DNA of 64,000 nucleotides from contig CAWAMV010000002.1 in the NCBI GenBank assembly GCA_963783195.1, positions 1 through 64,000 on the forward strand, given 5' to 3'. A program made the translations under genes and the position numbers. This document shows, piece after piece, positions 53,531 through 62,012 of this stretch (its first letter is position 1; each line of letters starts with the position of its first letter). This DNA is from Croceibacterium_B sp963783195. GTDB taxonomy: Bacteria > Pseudomonadota > Alphaproteobacteria > Sphingomonadales > Sphingomonadaceae. Below the pieces are notes generated by a model that saw nothing but the letters and a program-made list of their open reading frames with translations, did no database searches and had not been told where the DNA came from.

Positions 53531-53686
53531 TCAGAAGCGGGGGAGCGAGGCTTCCAGCGCCGGCGCGGCCATGCCCGCCGGCGCAACCGTTTCGCGGGCC
53601 TGCAGCCCGTTCGGCGTTGCCGACAGCACGAAAGCCGCCGTCGCGAGGACGGAAAAAACCGCAGAGAGGGATAGCTGCTTGCTCAC
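53531..53686 (-). CDS. Small secreted protein (51 residues)
   Basis: A short frame on the reverse strand, tail to tail with pal. GTG start with AAGGAG seven bases upstream. Product: MSKQLSLSAVFSVLATAAFVLSATPNG, a signal peptide, then LQARETVAPAGMAAPALEASLPRF. Cleavage near LQA would leave a ~24-residue peptide. No family recognised. The AT-rich region upstream (53700-53770) may hold its promoter. Confidence 0.6.
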   Translation of the reverse strand: MSKQLSLSAVFSVLATAAFVLSATPNGLQARETVAPAGMAAPALEASLPRF

Positions 53687-53825
53687 GTCTGGCTCCTTCG
53701 TCCGCCATATGGCATCGCCCGTCTATTGTGCAATGCAGCAATTGTCTTAATTTGTACCGCACCCGGCGCTTGGCATTGGCGCCTCGGCGGGCCACATAGG
53801 GTTCCATCGTGAAGGATTTATTGCC

Positions 53826-54359
53826 TTGAGCCGCCCGCGCCGTTCGATCGACTGGGGTTTTCCGCGCTGGCGCGGCTACGAGGCATCACGCGAGGCGGCG
53901 ACGATCCGGCTATGCGATCGCCACGGCTGCGAGGAGGTGGGCGATTGCCCTGCGCCCAAGGCGCCCAACAGCCGCGACAGGTGGTATTTCTGCAAGAAGC
54001 ACGCAGCCGAATACAACCAGAAGTGGGACTACTTCGAAGGGCTCGACAAGGCCGAGGCCGAGGAACGCGCCCAGGCCGAGAAACGCGACAACGCGGGTTA
54101 CGCGGAAAGCGCCCACTACGGCTGGTCGAGCAGCGGCGACGGCAGCCGCACGGCCGACGAGGTCCGGGCGCTCGACGTCCTCGGCCTCACGCCCGACGCC
54201 GATTTCGACACCGTGAAGAAGGCCTGGCGCGCAAAGGCCAAGGAATTGCACCCCGATGTGAACCCCGGCGATGCGGAGGCCGCGAAGGAGTTCCAGGCCT
54301 GCTCGCTTGCCTACGAGATCCTCCGCCAGGCAGAGGAACGGCGGGAATGGAAGGGCTGA
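53826..54359 (+). CDS. J-domain (DnaJ-like) protein with N-terminal Cys/His region
   Basis: A 177-residue co-chaperone-like protein. Residues 30-60 hold C30, H33, C35, C41, C56 and H59, possibly a metal site. The J domain occupies ~115-177 with HPD at 142-144 (KELHPDVNPGD). TTG start. Such single J-domain proteins stimulate Hsp70; the client is unknown. Confidence 0.88.
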   Translation: MSRPRRSIDWGFPRWRGYEASREAATIRLCDRHGCEEVGDCPAPKAPNSRDRWYFCKKHAAEYNQKWDYFEGLDKAEAEERAQAEKRDNAGYAESAHYGWSSSGDGSRTADEVRALDVLGLTPDADFDTVKKAWRAKAKELHPDVNPGDAEAAKEFQACSLAYEILRQAEERREWKG

Positions 54360-54445
54360 GCCGGCCCTTGGGCGGTTCGGCGCGCTCGTAGCGGAATTCA
54401 GCGTAAATGCGGGACCTTGCGAACCCCTTGCGCGTTCCTGCGGCG

Positions 54446-55126
54446 ATGTCGAACACCGATACCGAAGAAAAGTCGCTGCTGGAGGAGGAATTCCTCGCCC
54501 TTATCCGCGAGCCCGATTTTCCCTGCGTCGGCGCGAAGTCGGCCGCGGCGCGCGACATGGTGCGGGTCGTGCCGGCACGCGACCTGACCAGCGCCTGGAA
54601 CGACGTTCCCATTCACGACGCGCTGCTCGAGTGGGCATGGGAGTATCGTGATGACAAGGAGGGCTTCCGCAGCCTCGCCGTCGTGTTCGAAGGTCCGCTC
54701 GACCTCTCGGAAGAGGATTTCGAGGAGGCGATGTGGAACCGCATCCAGTCCCTTGCCGACAAGGACTGCTGGCGCGGCCAGCACTACGACGAGGGCGTGA
54801 GCGCCGATCCCGAAGACCCGAAGTTCTCGCTGAGTTTCGGCGGGCAGGCGTTCTTCGTCGTAGGCCTCCATCCCAACGCCTCGCGCCCGGCTCGCCGCTT
54901 CCCGCGCCCGGCGCTCGTGTTCAACCTGCACGACCAGTTCGAGCGCCTGCGCGCCGAAGGACGCTACGATAAAATGCGCAAGACGATCATCCAGCGCGAT
55001 GTCGCCCTGGCCGGGGAGCCGAATCCCATGCTCGCGCGCCACGGCGAGGCGAGCGAGGCCCGGCAGTACTCCGGCCGGGCCGTCGACGAGGACTGGGCCT
55101 GTCCGTTCAGGGACCCGCGCGGTTGA
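54446..55126 (+). CDS. YqcI/YcgG family protein (heme-dependent N-oxygenase-like)
   Basis: About 226 residues from the ATG at 54446 (an earlier in-frame start at 54407 adds 13). Family blocks: FPCVGAKSAAARD, FFVVGLHPNASRPARRFPRPALVFNLHDQFERLR (in parts), IIQRDVALAGEPNPMLARHG and SEARQYSGR. From memory, this family includes GntA, a heme-dependent N-hydroxylase in guanitoxin synthesis, so oxidation of an amine or guanidine is a reasonable guess. TTGA overlap with the DUF1989 gene indicates a functional pair. Confidence 0.82.
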   Translation: MSNTDTEEKSLLEEEFLALIREPDFPCVGAKSAAARDMVRVVPARDLTSAWNDVPIHDALLEWAWEYRDDKEGFRSLAVVFEGPLDLSEEDFEEAMWNRIQSLADKDCWRGQHYDEGVSADPEDPKFSLSFGGQAFFVVGLHPNASRPARRFPRPALVFNLHDQFERLRAEGRYDKMRKTIIQRDVALAGEPNPMLARHGEASEARQYSGRAVDEDWACPFRDPRG

Positions 55127-55707
55127 GCGTTCGGGAGATCCCGCCCCGCAGCGGCGTCGCCTTCGAACTGAAGGCCGGGCAAGTGCTGACGGTGATCGAT
55201 CCCGAAGGGGTGCAGGTGTCCGATCTGCTCGCCTTTTCGCGCGACGACGTGCGCGAGGTGATCTCCAACGGCCGCACGTTCGATTACGAAGAGACGATCA
55301 GCCTGTCGACCGGCAACACGTTGTGGTCCAACCGTTCGACGCGGATGCTCGAAATCGTCGAGGACACGGTCGGGCGGCATGATTTCCTGCTGACCCCGTG
55401 CAGCGAAGCGACCTTTCGCCATTTCTATCCCGAGCATCCCGTCCATCGCGGCTGCTTCGGCAACCTGGCAGAGGCGCTCGCACCCTGGGGGGTCGAGCCC
55501 GACCAGATTCCGGTCGCCTTCAACCTGTTCATGAACGTCCCGGTGGACGGCCAGAGCGGCGCAATCCGGGTCGATCCGCCGACCAGCAAGCCGGGCGACC
55601 ATATTCGCATGACTGCGCTGGTTGACCTGGTGGTGGGCCTGACCGCCTGTTCTGCCTACGCCTCCAACGGCGGCACCTTCAAACCGATCCATTTCCGGAT
55701 CGACTGA
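55123..55707 (+). CDS. DUF1989 (urea carboxylase-associated) protein
   Basis: A 194-residue protein of the family found next to urea carboxylase and guanidine-degrading genes. Blocks: GQVLTVIDPEGVQVSDLLAFSRDD, FDYEETISLSTGNTLWSNRSTRML, DFLLTPCSEATFRHFYPEHPVHRGCFGNL (in parts) and FNLFMNVPVDG. TTG start overlapping the previous stop. The substrate is unknown; pairing with an N-oxygenase-like gene suggests a guanidino or amide compound. Confidence 0.86.
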   Translation: MSVREIPPRSGVAFELKAGQVLTVIDPEGVQVSDLLAFSRDDVREVISNGRTFDYEETISLSTGNTLWSNRSTRMLEIVEDTVGRHDFLLTPCSEATFRHFYPEHPVHRGCFGNLAEALAPWGVEPDQIPVAFNLFMNVPVDGQSGAIRVDPPTSKPGDHIRMTALVDLVVGLTACSAYASNGGTFKPIHFRID

Positions 55708-55710
55708 CCC

Positions 55711-56769
55711 TCAGTTGCCGGGCTTCCCGGCGGCGGCCTTGGCCGCGGCTCGTTCGGCGGCGAAACGCGGCGAGGTCGAGCGCAGGTAGTTGGGCACGAT
55801 CGTGTTGCCCTCGTGACAGGCGTATTCGAAGATCTCGTAATCGTCGTCGCGCTTCCAGGGGAACGCCATCGTGAAGGGCGCCTCGAAAACGCCTGGATCG
55901 TCGACCTTCGCCTCGTAGAAGATCGTGTCCGGACCGGTCAGGGTGAGCCGCTCGGTCACGTGCTGCCGCGGGCTGGTGGGAACCTGCTGGCCCGCGGGAC
56001 CGACCAGGTTCATGGGCGTTTTGCCGGTCAGGTTCGTCGTTTCGATCACCAGCGTATCGCCCTCCCAGTGCCCGCGGCTGGCGCCGAGCCATTCCCGCAC
56101 GGCATCGGGCGGAGTGGGCGTGCCATCCAGCGGAATGATGCGCGTCTCGTGGATCAGTTCGAGCTGGATCACGACCTGTCCCGGAGCCTGGAAGATCCGC
56201 AGGCCGTTGTTGTAGGGAAAGGGGTTCATCGAGGTCGGCAAGCCGCGGCTGAGGCAGCGGTCCAGCGAGTTGAAGTCCTCGATCGTGTCGAAGGCGTCCT
56301 GCGTCCAGCTGGAGCGCATCTTCGCCTGGCGCGCCTTGCCTTCTTCCGTCATCGGCGGATAGCGGCCGTTGGGCGGGTCCATGATCAGCGAGGTCTGCTT
56401 CAGCGGCAGCCCAGCCTCGGTCCAGTGTCCCGAACCGATCACATTCGCCTTGTCCTCCGCCTCGTAGCTGCCGCCGAAGCCCGGACCGTCGGACAGCAGG
56501 GTCTTGTACTCCTCGTCCGTGAAGTATGCCTTGGTGCCGAGATTGGCAGGGCGTTCGGGGCGGGTCGTCAGCAGTTCGAGCGGCCAGGTCCCGGTGAGGT
56601 CGGGGTCGCCCCATTCGGTGCGCGGTGCCGTCCACCCCGGCGGTGCAGCGGGGGCGCCCGACTTGACCGCGAGTTCGGCCGGGGTCTCGGCCAACGCCGG
56701 TGTGGCCAGTGCGAGCGCGGCGGCCCCGAGCGCGGTTGCCCCGAGTGCGGTTGTCAAGCGTGCGGCCAT
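55711..56769 (-). CDS. Secreted protein of unknown function
   Basis: A 352-residue exported protein: MAARLTTALGATALGAAALALATPALAETP signal (cut after ALA), then a mature part with PRTEWGDPDLTGTWPLELLT near its start, DRCLSRGLPTSMNPFPYNNGLRIFQAPGQVVIQLELIHETRIIPLDG (in parts) and SRGHWEGDTLVIETTNLTG. DPDLxGxW proteins of this type are common in sphingomonads and acidobacteria without known role. Confidence 0.78.
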   Translation of the reverse strand: MAARLTTALGATALGAAALALATPALAETPAELAVKSGAPAAPPGWTAPRTEWGDPDLTGTWPLELLTTRPERPANLGTKAYFTDEEYKTLLSDGPGFGGSYEAEDKANVIGSGHWTEAGLPLKQTSLIMDPPNGRYPPMTEEGKARQAKMRSSWTQDAFDTIEDFNSLDRCLSRGLPTSMNPFPYNNGLRIFQAPGQVVIQLELIHETRIIPLDGTPTPPDAVREWLGASRGHWEGDTLVIETTNLTGKTPMNLVGPAGQQVPTSPRQHVTERLTLTGPDTIFYEAKVDDPGVFEAPFTMAFPWKRDDDYEIFEYACHEGNTIVPNYLRSTSPRFAAERAAAKAAAGKPGN

Positions 56770-56896
56770 GTTCCTCTCCTCCACATTTGACAAAACCAAA
56801 AAGGAAGCGCCGGGGCAAGCCGATTTGACTCAGGCCAAGGCGACGCAGCGCGTCCGTGCTATTACACGGCATTCCGGGGAAGAAGGAGCACGTGCC

Positions 56897-57637
56897 ATGA
56901 TCACGATCGAATTCCACGCCGACCGATACGTCGAATTGCGGCCCGAAGGGGCCCTTACCGAAGACGACTTCGAGAAGCTGCGCGATGCGTTCGAAGGCTT
57001 CATCAACGAACACGACGGCGTACCGAACCTGTTAATTCGTCCGCACGGCATACCGCGTTGGGCAAGCCCCGAAGCGATGAAGAAGCATCTGCAGTTCGTG
57101 AAGGAGCACCACCGGCTGATCAGCAAGATCGCGCTCGTCGGCGATCTCGGCCCGCTCGCCGTCGTCCCGACCCTGGCCGACCTGTTCGTGGCGCCCAGCG
57201 TGCGGCATTTCCCGGCCGACAAGGTTGACGCCGCGCGCGAGTGGCTTAAATCGCCGGACGATCATCCGGGTCGCATCCAGGTGCTCGATTATGGTCAACC
57301 GGGTGACGTGGTAGCACTGAAGATCGCCGGGATCGTCACCGCGCAGGACTACGCCGAGACGCTCAATCCACTGCTGGACGCCAAGCTGAAGGAGCACGAC
57401 AAGATCAAGGCGCTGATCGTAATCGACGATGACTTCATCAGTTATACGCCGCAGGCAGCCTGGGCCGACACCAGGTTGGGCCTGCGCCACTGGAGCGACT
57501 TCAGCCGCATAGCCCTGGTGACCGACACCGGCTGGCTGACGGGCATGGCCAGGCTGTTCGCCCCGCTCATGCCGGCTCAGTTCAAGTCCTTTCCGGTCGC
57601 CGAGCTGGACGCGGCAAAGGAATGGATCCTGCAATAG
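56897..57637 (+). CDS. Tandem SpoIIAA/STAS-like domain protein
   Basis: A 246-residue cytoplasmic protein with two similar ~120-residue domains, each of the SpoIIAA-like (PF11964-type) kind: MITIEFHADRYVELRPEGALTEDDFEKLRD with SKIALVGDLGPLAVVPTLADLF, and QPGDVVALKIAGIVTAQDYAETLNPLLDA with SRIALVTDTGWLTGMARLF (split). GAAGGAGCA precedes the ATG. Single-domain members are common; the fused pair is less so. Function unknown. Confidence 0.8.
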   Translation: MITIEFHADRYVELRPEGALTEDDFEKLRDAFEGFINEHDGVPNLLIRPHGIPRWASPEAMKKHLQFVKEHHRLISKIALVGDLGPLAVVPTLADLFVAPSVRHFPADKVDAAREWLKSPDDHPGRIQVLDYGQPGDVVALKIAGIVTAQDYAETLNPLLDAKLKEHDKIKALIVIDDDFISYTPQAAWADTRLGLRHWSDFSRIALVTDTGWLTGMARLFAPLMPAQFKSFPVAELDAAKEWILQ

Positions 57638-57671
57638 CAGCTGGGGCATCCGCCACCTGCAATAGCAGCTG
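57628..57671 (+). repeat. Short direct repeat across a stop codon
   Basis: CCTGCAATAGCAGCTG occurs at 57628-57643 and 57656-57671. The first copy contains the stop codon of the STAS-like gene. A CTCCCC/GGGGAG hairpin follows at about 57697-57714 without a clear T tract. Confidence 0.7.
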
Positions 57672-57794
57672 CCCAGCCGCAACAAGGCAGCGGTCTCCCC
57701 ACCTTTGGGGAGGATAAATTGAACAGAATCCGACGCTTGCGAAATACTAACTTAAGATAATCCACCTATCCCTCGTTCATTACGGAGGTTTGGG

Positions 57795-58196
57795 GTGGAT
57801 CGTAGAGTCGATGATCGTGTGCCTTCATGCCAGCCGGTCGGCTGGCAGGGACCCGAGGGCAAAAAGGCCAGCCGGTTGCGCGACATCTCGCCGACCGGCT
57901 GCCGCCTCGCCGAAGGGTCCGCCGGTCTGTCGGTGGGAATGCCCGTCACTATCGAGCTGGTCGAGAACATCTCTGTCGACGGGAAGGTGCGCTGGATCGA
58001 GGGCGACGAGGCCGGCATTGAGTTCACCATTCGAATCCACGAAACGATGGTCCAGGCGCTCCTCGTCGGAGCAGACAATGTCTGTTTCTTCGCTTCGAGG
58101 CGCGACATGCATCTCCATGACCGGTTCGGACGCTCGCTGCCACGCCTTGGCGGCGGGCGGTCGGACCGCGGCCTGTGCACAGGGTCGCGGGAATGA
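57795..58196 (+). CDS. PilZ domain protein
   Basis: A 133-residue probable cyclic-di-GMP receptor. It has R-x3-R at residues 4-8 (RVDDR) and the D-x-S-x2-G motif in LRDISPTGCRL, then VRWIEGDEAGIEF. GTG start with GGAGG six bases upstream. The last ~25 residues are basic and Gly-rich. Overlaps the second PilZ gene (ATGA). Confidence 0.82.
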   Translation: MDRRVDDRVPSCQPVGWQGPEGKKASRLRDISPTGCRLAEGSAGLSVGMPVTIELVENISVDGKVRWIEGDEAGIEFTIRIHETMVQALLVGADNVCFFASRRDMHLHDRFGRSLPRLGGGRSDRGLCTGSRE

Positions 58197-58513
58197 CCGA
58201 GGGGCCCGATGAACGACGCACTGGCGATCGCCTGCCGGTGGACCTTGCCGTCGACTGCCGGGTACCGGCAACCGCCTGCAAGGCGGTGATGCGAAACCTC
58301 TCGTGCGGGGGATGTCTGCTCGAGGCAGAACAGTCGCTGTTCTACGGTTCGACTGTGTTGCTCGCGCTGACCGGCAATAAGGAAACGGTCGGCACGGTCG
58401 TCTGGTCAAGGGGCCGAACGGCCGGCATCCGCTTTTTGGTGCCCTTGTCTGCCCAGCTCTTCGACCTGCTCGTCGCGGGCGGCGACCACGACGTTCACGT
58501 CATGGCCGCCTGA
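58193..58513 (+). CDS. PilZ domain protein
   Basis: A 106-residue second PilZ protein with R-x3-R in ERRTGDRLP and N-x-S-x2-G in MRNLSCGGCLL, then VVWSRGRTAGIRFLVPL. Both c-di-GMP-binding motifs are intact. Translationally coupled to the first PilZ gene, so the two may work as a pair or heterodimer, which is inference. Confidence 0.82.
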   Translation: MTEGPDERRTGDRLPVDLAVDCRVPATACKAVMRNLSCGGCLLEAEQSLFYGSTVLLALTGNKETVGTVVWSRGRTAGIRFLVPLSAQLFDLLVAGGDHDVHVMAA

Positions 58514-58517
58514 GCAA

Positions 58518-59834
58518 TCAAACCTGGGCCAGAGCCTGGTCGAAATCGGCGATCAGGTCGTCCGGGTCTTCTATGCCGATGCTGATGCGAACGAGGTTGT
58601 CGGTGATGCCCAGCGCTGCTTTTCGCGCCTCGGGCACGGAAAGGTGCGTCATCGCCGCAGGGTGGCTGGCCAGCGTCTCCGTCCCGCCAAGGCTGACCGC
58701 CAGCTTGGCCACCTTGAGAGCATCGAGAAAGCGGAAGCTCTCGGCCTCGCCGCCCCTGATGAACAGGCTGAAGGTGCTGCCCGGCCCGGAGCAGTGCCGG
58801 TCGTAGATGTCCTTCTGACGTCCGTCCTTGAGCAGTCCGAGGAAGCCGACGCCCTCGACCTTTGGGTGGTCCTTGAGGAAGTCGCACACCTTGATCGCGT
58901 TCTCGGTCGCACGCTGCATGCGGATTTCCAGCGTCTCGAGGCTGCGCAGCAGCATCCAGGCGGTGTTGGGATCGCAGATCGTGCCCATGATGTTGCGCAG
59001 CGATCGGATCGGGTCGAGCCAGGTCTTCGCGCCCGAGATGCCCCCGGCGACGAGATCGGAATGGCCGCCGACGTACTTGGTGAGCGAATAGACCACCATG
59101 TCGGCGCCCTGGTCCAGCGGCCGCTGCCACAGCGGCCCGAGGAACGTGTTGTCGATCGCGATCGGCGGCTGGAAGTCGTCAGCGCCGAACAGCGCGTCGC
59201 GCGCCGCGGCAACGGCTTCGACGTCGACCAGGGCGTTGGTCGGGTTGGCCGGGCTCTCGAGGTAGATCAGCGCGACCTGTCCGCCCTGCTCGGACGCCAT
59301 CGAGCGGGCGCGGGCGAGCACGTCGTCCAGCTCCTCGCGCGTGGCGCCGGCGGGAAAATCGAGATAGCTGACGCCGTACTTCGACATCTGCCGGGCGATG
59401 AAGGTCTCGGTCGCGGCATAGAGTGGTCCGGAATGCACGATCACGTCACCCTTTTCCGCCGCGGTCAGCAGCAGGGTGGCGATGGCCGACATGCCGCTGG
59501 AAAACACCAGCGCGTCTTCCGCCCCGTCCCACAGGCCGAGCCGGTCCTCGAGGATTTCCTGGTTGGGGCCGTTGAAGCGTGAATAGACGAGGCCATCCGC
59601 GCCGCCGGGGCGTTTGCCGGTGATGCCTTCGAAATGGCGCTTGCCCGCCTCGGCGCTTTCGAATGCGAATGTGCTGGTGAGGAAGATCGGCGGCTTCAGA
59701 GAGCCTTCTGAAAGCGTAGGATCGAACCCATGGCCCATCATCAGGGTCGAAGGTTTGAGTTCGCGACCACCGATGGTGGTGACCTTCGGCTTGGAGTGGC
59801 GGCGCGGGGTGGGCGTGTCGATGGGGTCGGCCAT
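58518..59834 (-). CDS. Cys/Met metabolism PLP enzyme (cystathionine gamma-synthase / methionine gamma-lyase type)
   Basis: A 438-residue fold-type I PLP enzyme. Blocks: PPIFLTSTFAFESAEAGKRHFEG, VYSRFNGPNQEILEDRLGLWDGAEDALVFSSGMSAIAT (in parts), IYLESPANPTNALVDV, VVYSLTKYVGGHSDLVAGG with the PLP lysine, and SLGGTETLASHPAAMTH. Longer than MetB by an N-terminal ~35-residue basic tail. Exact reaction (synthase, beta- or gamma-lyase) cannot be set from sequence alone. Confidence 0.9.
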   Translation of the reverse strand: MADPIDTPTPRRHSKPKVTTIGGRELKPSTLMMGHGFDPTLSEGSLKPPIFLTSTFAFESAEAGKRHFEGITGKRPGGADGLVYSRFNGPNQEILEDRLGLWDGAEDALVFSSGMSAIATLLLTAAEKGDVIVHSGPLYAATETFIARQMSKYGVSYLDFPAGATREELDDVLARARSMASEQGGQVALIYLESPANPTNALVDVEAVAAARDALFGADDFQPPIAIDNTFLGPLWQRPLDQGADMVVYSLTKYVGGHSDLVAGGISGAKTWLDPIRSLRNIMGTICDPNTAWMLLRSLETLEIRMQRATENAIKVCDFLKDHPKVEGVGFLGLLKDGRQKDIYDRHCSGPGSTFSLFIRGGEAESFRFLDALKVAKLAVSLGGTETLASHPAAMTHLSVPEARKAALGITDNLVRISIGIEDPDDLIADFDQALAQV

Positions 59835-59902
59835 GGGGGCGTCCTTCCTATTGCGTATGCTCCCAGGAAGGCAGGAGCAGGGTCGATCGTTCCGGGGCGC
59901 TG

Positions 59903-59927
59903 GCGATCCTAACCTCCGCAGGATCGC
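59903..59927 (-). other. Hairpin in the leader of the PLP enzyme gene
   Basis: GCGATCCT (59903-59910) and AGGATCGC (59920-59927) are perfect inverted copies around a nine-base loop, about 70 bases before the start codon. A second, weaker TGCTCC/GGGAGCA pair follows closer to the gene. No known SAM riboswitch signature was recognised. Confidence 0.5.
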
Positions 59928-60000
59928 ATCTCCGCCGAACGCCGGGTGCGGCGCGGCGACTAGTCCGAACGCGAGATGATTTCAACCGTAACCAGCTATA

Positions 60001-61407
60001 TCAGCCGAGCACCAGGTGCATCGTCCAGACCACCGCCACGATCACCACCGCGCCGAACACGTCGAGCCAGAAGCCGGCGGCGATCATGCGTTTCAGGGTC
60101 AGGTGCCCGGTCGCCCAGGCGAGCGCGTTGGGCCCCGTCCCGGCCGGCAACATGAAGCCCCAGGTGCTGGCGATCGCGGCGGGCAGGGCGAGCAGCAGCG
60201 GGTCGGCGTGCATCGAGGGGGCGAGCGCGGCGATCACCGGCATGATGCCGCTCGCCGTGGCGATATTGCTGGCGAACTCGGTCACGACGATCACGAAGGC
60301 GACGACCAGCACCGCCATGAGGAACGGCGGTACCGTCGCGAGCGGCAGCAGCGCATCCCCGAGCCATGCGGCCAGCCCGCTCTCGGTCATGCCCATCGCC
60401 ATGGCGAGGCCGCCGCCGAACATCAGCACCACGTCCCACGGCGCGCGGTTGGCCTCTGGCCAGGTGAGCATCGGGCGGCCCGTGCCGTCGGGGATGAGGA
60501 ACATGGCGAGGCCCGCCACCGCGGCGATCGTACCGTCAGTCAGGCCGCCTTCGGGTAGCAGCGGCTCGGTCCACGGCTGGGTCATCCACGCCAGCATTGC
60601 CAGCGCGACCACGGCGAACAACCGCTTTTCGGGCACGGACCAGGCGCCACCGGACCCGATCGCCGCCCTGGCCGCGGCGGGATCGAACGGTTCGCTGCCA
60701 AGGTGCTGGACCTTGCCGATGATGAAGGCGGCGAGCGGGATGGAGATCACCACCAGCGGCAGGGCGTAAAGGCTCCAGGTCAGGAAGCTGATGTGCACGC
60801 CCAGCGCTTCCTCGATCAGGCCGGCGCCGATGACGTTGGTCGGCGTGCCGATCATCGTGCCGAGCCCGCCGATCGACGCGGCAAAGGCAATGCCCATCGG
60901 CAAGGCGCCGGCAAACCCCTTCGTCTCGCCAGGCTGCACGCCGCCAGCGCTCAGCATCGCCACTGCCATCGGCATCATGATGAGCGCGGTCGAGGTGTTG
61001 GAGATGATCATCGAAAGGATCGCGCAGGCTGCCATGACGCCGAGCAGCAGCTGCCAGCTCGTCGCCCCGGTCAGCCCCATGATCCACAGCGCCAGCCGCC
61101 GGTGCAGCCCGGTCCGCTCGATAGCGAGCGCGAGGAAGGCGCCGCCGATGAAGATGAAGATGATCGGCGAATAATAGGCGCTCGCGGTCGCATTGGCGCT
61201 GGCGACTCCCGCCAGCGGCAGGACGATGAACGGCAGCAGCGCGGTGGCGTAAAGCGGGATCGCCTCGGTCATCCACCAGGCGGCCATCCACATGACGAGG
61301 CCCGCGGCCCACCACGCCTGTTGCGGCATCCCGGCGGGCGGCGGCAGCACGGTCGTGGCCAGCATGGCCAGGATGCCGGCCCAGAACCCGATGCGCTGTG
61401 CGGTCAT
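60001..61407 (-). CDS. SLC13/DASS-family anion:sodium symporter
   Basis: A 468-residue, 11-12 helix permease. Both inverted-repeat signatures of the divalent anion:Na+ symporter family are visible: MIISNTSTALIMMPMAVAM (SNT) and IVVTEFASNIATASGIMPV (TEFxSN), plus WWMTEAIPLYATALLPF near the N-terminus. Substrate likely a dicarboxylate or sulfate-like anion, not resolved. Confidence 0.9.
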   Translation of the reverse strand: MTAQRIGFWAGILAMLATTVLPPPAGMPQQAWWAAGLVMWMAAWWMTEAIPLYATALLPFIVLPLAGVASANATASAYYSPIIFIFIGGAFLALAIERTGLHRRLALWIMGLTGATSWQLLLGVMAACAILSMIISNTSTALIMMPMAVAMLSAGGVQPGETKGFAGALPMGIAFAASIGGLGTMIGTPTNVIGAGLIEEALGVHISFLTWSLYALPLVVISIPLAAFIIGKVQHLGSEPFDPAAARAAIGSGGAWSVPEKRLFAVVALAMLAWMTQPWTEPLLPEGGLTDGTIAAVAGLAMFLIPDGTGRPMLTWPEANRAPWDVVLMFGGGLAMAMGMTESGLAAWLGDALLPLATVPPFLMAVLVVAFVIVVTEFASNIATASGIMPVIAALAPSMHADPLLLALPAAIASTWGFMLPAGTGPNALAWATGHLTLKRMIAAGFWLDVFGAVVIVAVVWTMHLVLG

Positions 61408-61466
61408 GCTTTACCCCCCTGCCGCCGCACATTAGCCTGCGCCCCGGCGACGGCAAGGAGGCGACG

Positions 61467-61847
61467 ATGGCAGAAGGCAAGGTTCTGGGGATCGGCGGCG
61501 TGTTCCTGCGTTCGCCCGACCCGGCGCGGCTCGCGGCCTGGTATCGCGAGCACCTCGGCTTCCCCGCCACCGAGGCGGGCAAGCCCGCCCCTGACGGCAG
61601 TTACGTCTGGGCGCAGGAAGCAGGAGACACGTCGTTCTCGGTCTTCCCGGCGGCGAGCGACTATTTCGCAGCCGAGCGGCAGGTCATGCTTAACTTCCGC
61701 GTCGCCGGGCTCGACGACCTGCTCCAACGGCTGGCCGCGGCGGGTATACCGGCGAGCCACCGCGAGGAGATGGACTACGTCGGCAAGTTCGCCCGCGTCG
61801 CAGACGCCGACGGCAACCCGATCGAATTGTGGGAGCCGGCCGGGTAG
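61467..61847 (+). CDS. VOC (glyoxalase/bleomycin resistance-like) protein
   Basis: A 126-residue single vicinal-oxygen-chelate fold: IGGVFLRSPDPARLAAWYREHLGF, FSVFPAASDYFAAERQVMLNFRVAGLDDLLQRL (in parts) and FARVADADGNPIELWEPAG, with the metal-ligand Glu in the last strand. GGAGGCGACG precedes the ATG. Substrate unknown. Confidence 0.88.
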   Translation: MAEGKVLGIGGVFLRSPDPARLAAWYREHLGFPATEAGKPAPDGSYVWAQEAGDTSFSVFPAASDYFAAERQVMLNFRVAGLDDLLQRLAAAGIPASHREEMDYVGKFARVADADGNPIELWEPAG

Positions 61848-62012
61848 CCGACCGCACGGCATTTCGCTATCCGGACACGCGCTTGCGGTCCCCCCGACAG
61901 GCAAATTCGGACTTCGAAGACCTGTCCCAATGGCCATCTCGCGATCCGCAGTCCGGAGGTGCATCTTTCCATGCAAGGGTCAGTGGACGGGCCCATGCGA
62001 AAGGTGCGTACG

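Noticed and set aside
59835..60000. A SAM riboswitch before the trans-sulfuration gene
   Set aside because: Hairpins are present but none of the conserved core sequences of the SAM-II, SAM/SAH or SAH classes could be matched.
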